Assembly: GCA_947629865.1 (NCBI GenBank)
Contig: CANRFJ010000002.1
Coordinates: forward strand, 124,001 to 188,000
Direction: 5' to 3'
From: an uncultured Lachnospiraceae bacterium
Lineage (GTDB): Bacteria; Bacillota; Clostridia; Lachnospirales; Lachnospiraceae
Length of the DNA: 64,000 bases
The position numbers were made by a program, and so were the translations under genes. Shown one piece after another: positions 60,398 through 64,000 of this stretch. The first letter of the stretch is position 1. Each line of letters begins with the position of its first letter. The notes under the pieces were generated by a model. The model searched no databases, was not told the origin of the DNA, and was given only the letters and a program-made list of their open reading frames with translations.

Positions 60398-61783
60398 ATG
60401 AGAAAAAGATGGATTTCGGGAGTTGTGCTGCTTGGAGTGGTATTATCCATGACAGGCTGCGGACTGGCTAATACGGCCGGAGACGCAGTCAGCGGAGGGG
60501 CAGTCAGCGGAGAAGCGGTCAGCGAAGGAGCAGCCAGTGGAGAGGCAGTCGGCGAAGCAGAGGGAGACAGCGCCGCCAGGGCCGCCATTATTTCAGACAT
60601 ATATCCGCTTTGCAGCAGCCATAACCTCTATAAGATGGAGGACAATACAGTGATTCAGTGCAGCCTGGATGGAAAAGAACAGAAAGTGATACAGATGCCG
60701 GGGGCAGAGCGGAAAAAGAACGAGGTTGAAGTAAAATATGTCAGTGATACAGAAATTTTATATACAGTATACCGGGATTATGACGGAAAAGAAAGCGAGT
60801 ATGAATTCTGTGATGAGCTATGGAGTGTGCCGGTTCGGCAGACAGGCGGGGAAAATCGTCCCGGCAGTCAGACAGACGGGGAAAACCGTCCCGACTGTCA
60901 GGACGAACTGCTTTTAGATAAGGCGGAAAAGATTTTGGAGAAAGCGGACGGAATGGGGGGCCTTCTGTATGTAGATGAAAATTTTATTGCCTGGTTGGAC
61001 GCTACGTCAGCTGTTTATAACGAATACGACCGCAGGGAAAAGAAATTTATTTCTGTGTGCAGCGGGGATAAGAAGAATACATATTATGCTTTTCCGACGG
61101 GAAAGTATGGCACGGCAAACGGATATGAAAGATTTTCCTCCAATTCAGTGCTGCTGGAAACGGAGGATAACACGAGCATTTATGCACACAAGGTGGGAAG
61201 CGGCAAGATAGAGCGGGTTGCAACCCATTACAGTGACCGCTATAGCGACGGGGTGAATCTTGCCTGTGGCGGGAACAGGATTTACTATACGACGCTCCAC
61301 AACACATATTCCGATCCGTATAAAGAGATCGAAGATGAATACAGCTATGATATATGGTGTTATGATGGCGATACTGGTGAGAACAAAATCTTAGTCAGGG
61401 AGGAGCAGCTCCGGCAGATATATCCGAAATTTTGGTTGGTTGACTCCCTTTTTACAGATGGCAGTGAATCGTTATATGCGATTATCTATACAAGGGACGG
61501 AGAGACATTGGATCTTAAGGTTGTAAAGATTTCTCTCTCCGGAAAACAGGAAATTGTGCCCGTTGAGCCGCTGAACAAAGCGTTAGATAGCGATAGCGAC
61601 TTTTTAGCGTATATTTACGGATTTGCGGCAGATAGATGTTTTTACGGAAAATATGAAACAGGGGAAAAGAGTGAGGAAGAATATTATACCTGCAATCTCT
61701 CTACGGGAGAGATAAAAAAAGTTACAAAGGGTGATCCGGAGTACTATTTCTGGGTACTAGATGACTGGTCTTGGGGTGAATAA
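60398..61783 (+). CDS. Exported lipoprotein with GAVS repeats and propeller-like body
   Basis: A 461-residue lipoprotein with lipobox SMTGC near residue 21. Directly after it lies a repeated tetra/pentapeptide stretch (AVSGGAVSGEAVSEGAASGE). The remaining 390 residues have beta-strand repeats like DUF5050/propeller proteins (NLYKMEDNTVIQCSLDGKE, KVVKISLSGKQEIVPVE, EEYYTCNLSTGEIKKV). Two 11-residue repeats RPGSQTDGENR/RPDCQDE lie near residue 155. GGGAGG precedes the ATG by seven bases. Function unknown. Confidence 0.75.
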   Translation: MRKRWISGVVLLGVVLSMTGCGLANTAGDAVSGGAVSGEAVSEGAASGEAVGEAEGDSAARAAIISDIYPLCSSHNLYKMEDNTVIQCSLDGKEQKVIQMPGAERKKNEVEVKYVSDTEILYTVYRDYDGKESEYEFCDELWSVPVRQTGGENRPGSQTDGENRPDCQDELLLDKAEKILEKADGMGGLLYVDENFIAWLDATSAVYNEYDRREKKFISVCSGDKKNTYYAFPTGKYGTANGYERFSSNSVLLETEDNTSIYAHKVGSGKIERVATHYSDRYSDGVNLACGGNRIYYTTLHNTYSDPYKEIEDEYSYDIWCYDGDTGENKILVREEQLRQIYPKFWLVDSLFTDGSESLYAIIYTRDGETLDLKVVKISLSGKQEIVPVEPLNKALDSDSDFLAYIYGFAADRCFYGKYETGEKSEEEYYTCNLSTGEIKKVTKGDPEYYFWVLDDWSWGE

Positions 61784-61819
61784 GGCACAGAGGGGCGCTT
61801 CGGACTATTATGGCGGATT

Positions 61820-61848
61820 TTGCATTTTATCCGACAGTGTGGTATGAT
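61820..61848 (+). promoter_or_regulatory. Promoter of the DUF6465-like / parA genes
   Basis: TTGCAT, a 17-base spacer and TATGAT (61843-61848), 32 bases before the ATG. Confidence 0.55.
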
Positions 61849-61879
61849 AGGGGAAGAAAACCAATGGGGAGGTGTACCT

Positions 61880-62134
61880 ATGGCGCGAAAGAGCAGTGTA
61901 GAAAGGGCAAACCGGCAGATTGGCGGATTTGCCAGTGCAAAGAAAAATATTGTGATACAGTATCAGGGACGGGAGCGCTCGGAAAAGCATCTGTTGGATT
62001 TGATCTATCAGGATGTAATAGAGCGCGGAGTTCCGGAGGACGACATCGAGACAGTGGACGTGTATATCAAGCTGGAGGAGCAGGCCGTATATTATGTGGT
62101 AAACAAAAACATCAAGGGACAGATTGCATTTTAG
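61880..62134 (+). CDS. Small DUF6465-like protein
   Basis: An 84-residue basic protein. The first 20 residues are Arg/Lys/Ser-rich (MARKSSVERANRQIGG); the rest (NIVIQYQGRERSEKHLLDLI ... VDVYIKLEEQAVYYVVN) looks like the small beta/alpha domain I associate with DUF6465, a family of unknown function in Lachnospiraceae. The family name is from memory and not certain. GGGAGGTG precedes the ATG. The parA-like gene follows after 36 bases. Confidence 0.7.
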   Translation: MARKSSVERANRQIGGFASAKKNIVIQYQGRERSEKHLLDLIYQDVIERGVPEDDIETVDVYIKLEEQAVYYVVNKNIKGQIAF

Positions 62135-62170
62135 GTTACAGATGAAATACATGCAGAACGGAGGATAACG

Positions 62171-62926
62171 ATGGCGGTTACTTATGTGATAGCGAATCAG
62201 AAGGGTGGAATCGGAAAGACGACGACGGCGACGACGCTGGCCGGTGTGCTGGCCACAAAGGGAAAGACTTTGCTCATTGATGCCGATCCGCAGGGCAACA
62301 GCACGAGCACCTATCAGGCCCAAATTGAGGATCAGGCGACGTTGTATGACGTTATGGTGGACGCGGAGGCGCTGCCGATTGAGGACGCTGTTCAGAAGAT
62401 GGAAAACGGGGATATTGTGGCGTCCGATCCACTTCTTGCCAATGCGGGAAAGCTGCTGGACGGCAATGTGGAGGGCATGTACCGGCTCCAGGACGCTATG
62501 GATATGCTGGAGGGCTATGATTATATCGTGATCGACACGGCGCCGTCTCTGGACGTGGTACTTTATAACTGTCTGATTGCAGCGGACAAGGTTATTATAC
62601 CGGTGACTGCGGACGCATATGCAATGCAGGGCTTATCCAAACTGACCGATACCATTAAGGCGGTTCAGAAACGGCAGAATCCGAGGCTCTCTATCGCCGG
62701 ATTGCTGCTTGTGAAATATTCGGGGCGCTCCAACCTTGAGAAGAATCTCCGGCAGAAGATACAGGAAGTGGCGGAGCAGATTGGCACGCAGCTGTTTGCC
62801 ACTGTGATCCGTGAGTGCGTAAAGACAAAAGAGGCTCAGATGAATAAAAAACTGTTGATTGACTATGCGCCGAACTGCACGACGATGCAGGACTATAGGG
62901 ACTTTGTTGAGGAACTGCTGGCATAG
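62171..62926 (+). CDS. ParA-family ATPase
   Basis: A 251-residue Soj/ParA-type ATPase with the deviant Walker A KGGIGKTTT (residues 11-19), IDADPQGNSTS and IDTAPSLDVV. Such proteins position chromosomes, plasmids or protein complexes by ATP-driven DNA binding. There is no parB after it; the next gene is an unrelated AAA ATPase on AT-rich DNA. The start ATG follows ACGGAGGA. The neighbour pair with the small DUF6465-like gene suggests that protein could be its partner or regulator. Confidence 0.9.
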   Translation: MAVTYVIANQKGGIGKTTTATTLAGVLATKGKTLLIDADPQGNSTSTYQAQIEDQATLYDVMVDAEALPIEDAVQKMENGDIVASDPLLANAGKLLDGNVEGMYRLQDAMDMLEGYDYIVIDTAPSLDVVLYNCLIAADKVIIPVTADAYAMQGLSKLTDTIKAVQKRQNPRLSIAGLLLVKYSGRSNLEKNLRQKIQEVAEQIGTQLFATVIRECVKTKEAQMNKKLLIDYAPNCTTMQDYRDFVEELLA

Positions 62927-63029
62927 AGCGAAATCTTGCGTCCGGCGCCGCTTTTGCGCCGGTCTGCAGTGTGGGGGAATATAAGTTTCTGACTTTGTGG
63001 GAATTATCAGAGCCAGGGAATTATCAGAG

Positions 63030-63061
63030 CCGTCCTGCGATGGGAGTTGCGGGGCGGTTTT
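63030..63061 (+). terminator. Likely terminator of the parA gene
   Basis: CCGTCCTGC pairs with GCGGGGCGG (two G-U pairs) over a 10-base loop, followed by TTTT. It lies about 100 bases after the stop. Confidence 0.5.
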
Positions 63062-63172
63062 AGTGCGGCGTAAAAAGGCTGTTTTAGGCACCTGCGTACG
63101 TTACCCAGAAAGAAATTCCGATATTTACAAAATAATATTAAAACACAATAATCGAATATTAAATGAATAAAA

Positions 63173-63223
63173 TTGTGAAAAAATCACAAAAATATTGACA
63201 TAACATCAAAAAAAGACTATATT
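63173..63223 (+). promoter_or_regulatory. Promoter and inverted repeat before the AAA ATPase gene
   Basis: TTGACA (63195-63200), a 17-base spacer and TATATT (63218-63223). A perfect inverted repeat TTGTGA-AAAAA-TCACAA (63173-63189) lies five bases upstream of the -35, in a typical activator or operator position. Confidence 0.65.
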
Positions 63224-63247
63224 TATGTAGTAAAGGAGGGATTTGAT

Positions 63248-64000
63248 ATGCTAGTACAATTTATGGTAAAGAATGTTTTGTCTTTTAAGAAAGAGACTGT
63301 TTTGGACATGACAGCAATTAACGCATATAAAGAGCATGAATGTAATTTGATTGAGTACGGGACAAAAGAGAGGATTCTCAGGGTGGCAGCCATTTATGGG
63401 GCAAATGCAAGTGGGAAGTCAAATCTGTATCTGGCAATGAAATATTTTCAGCAAATTATTTTGGCGTCATTTAATAATGTGGAAGATGGTGAGAGGACGG
63501 CAATTGACAAGTTTTACCGGCCGTTTCTATTCGAAAAAGGGAAGGAAAATTCAGAATTTCAGATAATTGAAATATTAAATGGCTATGAGTACAAGTATGG
63601 ATTTGAATATAATGCGGATTGTATTGTGACGGAATGGTTGTACAGGAAAAGTCTGGAAACAAACAGAAGAACAACTATTTTTGAAAGAAGCACTGATACC
63701 GTTGAATTTGGGGCTTTGGTGAGAAAGGAGTGCGACGTATATAAGGAACAGCTTCCGGCTGAAACCTTAGTACTTTCTTTTTTTAATAAGTTAAAACTAA
63801 AAACGGATATTTTCAAAAGCGTTTATTCCGGAATAATGAGCACACTGGTAGTTCCGACCGATTTTTTTGAGGACAAATCTATTTTGCAAACGTATTTGCC
63901 AAATGTCATTGACAATGACAAAGAGAAGTTAGTAGAATTTTTATCGGCGATTGATACAGGTATTAAAGATATTATTTATGATGACAGCGAAAATGAACTG
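63248..64000 (+). CDS. AAA15-family ATPase, AbiL/RloB-partner type, 3' end outside window
   Basis: The first 251 codons of an ATPase resembling the AAA15/OLD-like proteins encoded beside RloB-type nucleases (AbiLi type). It starts MLVQFMVKNVLSFKKETVLDM, and Walker A is GANASGKS (51-58). The coiled insertion and later ABC signature and Walker B would lie beyond the window. AAAGGAGGG precedes the ATG. The DNA is markedly AT-rich compared with parA, a sign of horizontal transfer. A role in abortive infection is likely if an RloB-like gene follows; that cannot be seen here. Confidence 0.75.
   Translation, partial: MLVQFMVKNVLSFKKETVLDMTAINAYKEHECNLIEYGTKERILRVAAIYGANASGKSNLYLAMKYFQQIILASFNNVEDGERTAIDKFYRPFLFEKGKENSEFQIIEILNGYEYKYGFEYNADCIVTEWLYRKSLETNRRTTIFERSTDTVEFGALVRKECDVYKEQLPAETLVLSFFNKLKLKTDIFKSVYSGIMSTLVVPTDFFEDKSILQTYLPNVIDNDKEKLVEFLSAIDTGIKDIIYDDSENEL

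Larger units (their letters stand above)
62927..63247. other. Boundary region between parA and the AAA ATPase gene
   Basis: No gene. It has a 16-base direct repeat GGGAATTATCAGAGCC (62999-63014 and 63016-63031), a GC-rich terminator-like hairpin CCGTCCTGC/GCGGGGCGG (63030-63061) with four T, then a sharp change to AT-rich DNA from about 63110. Confidence 0.6.

Overview
The window looks like a piece of chromosome from a moderately GC-rich Lachnospiraceae-type clostridium. The signs are strong AGGAGG-type ribosome binding sites with frequent GTG and TTG starts, TTGACA/TATAAT promoters with 17-base spacing, a Gram-positive LexA box (GAAC-N4-GTTC) in front of recA, a FeoB-associated Cys-rich membrane peptide, an FliB-type protein, an agr locus, and many exported Lys-rich proteins with FN3 or Ig-like domains. 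No species can be named from the sequence alone. No rRNA, CRISPR array, transposase of a classical IS family, integrase or reverse transcriptase was found.

Layout. 1-2.9 kb: ferrous iron uptake (feoA end, feoB, FeoB-associated peptide). 3-18 kb: mostly housekeeping (membrane lipase-like hydrolase, pyrG, ftsH, uvrC, rfbB, rfbD, a class A PBP, YigZ, rarA, a lipoprotein). 17.7-25.7 kb: accessory DNA with a structured leader RNA and an Rpn/PD-(D/E)XK nuclease, a chimeric-looking exported protein, a palindromic direct repeat, tRNA-Pro(CGG), a VapD-like toxin with its putative partner, a DUF1266 membrane protein, a DUF4143 AAA ATPase behind repeated TTTTGCGG motifs, an Ig-like exported protein and a FlK-like thioesterase. 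26-32 kb: a minus-strand LRR / VWA / MoxR ATPase operon, then a zinc-ribbon membrane protein and a divergent RelA/SpoT-domain protein. 32-41.5 kb: exported FN3 protein, truA, M18 aminopeptidase, an exported ricin-like/cysteine peptidase protein, and an apparent SOS operon recA-recX-(p)ppGpp-hydrolase-like HD protein-small acidic protein. 41.5-47.5 kb: alpha-glucan phosphorylase and a maltodextrin-type ABC importer lacking its ATPase. 47.6-53 kb: exported FN3/propeller-like protein, a membrane pseudokinase, FliB, RNase Y.

53.4-59.6 kb is a signalling block: an HTH regulator, an AgrC-like kinase, an overlapping agrB-agrD pair on the minus strand, an AgrA-like LytTR regulator, a second paralogous HTH regulator, an ECF-type sigma factor and an OmpR-type two-component pair. 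The agrD gene is only 41 codons and is best read as encoding a serine-based lactone autoinducer (ring Ser29 to Phe33). After that come a 16-base tandem repeat, mntP, a lipoprotein, a small DUF6465-like protein, an orphan ParA ATPase and, cut by the window end, an AbiL/RloB-partner-type AAA ATPase.

The strongest leads are the serine-type agr system flanked by paralogous regulators, the alarmone-hydrolase-like gene in the LexA-controlled recA operon, the LRR-VWA-MoxR operon, the RelA/SpoT protein whose nucleotide-binding loop is altered, the folded leader RNA before the Rpn nuclease, and the kinase-like membrane protein whose catalytic Asp is Asn.
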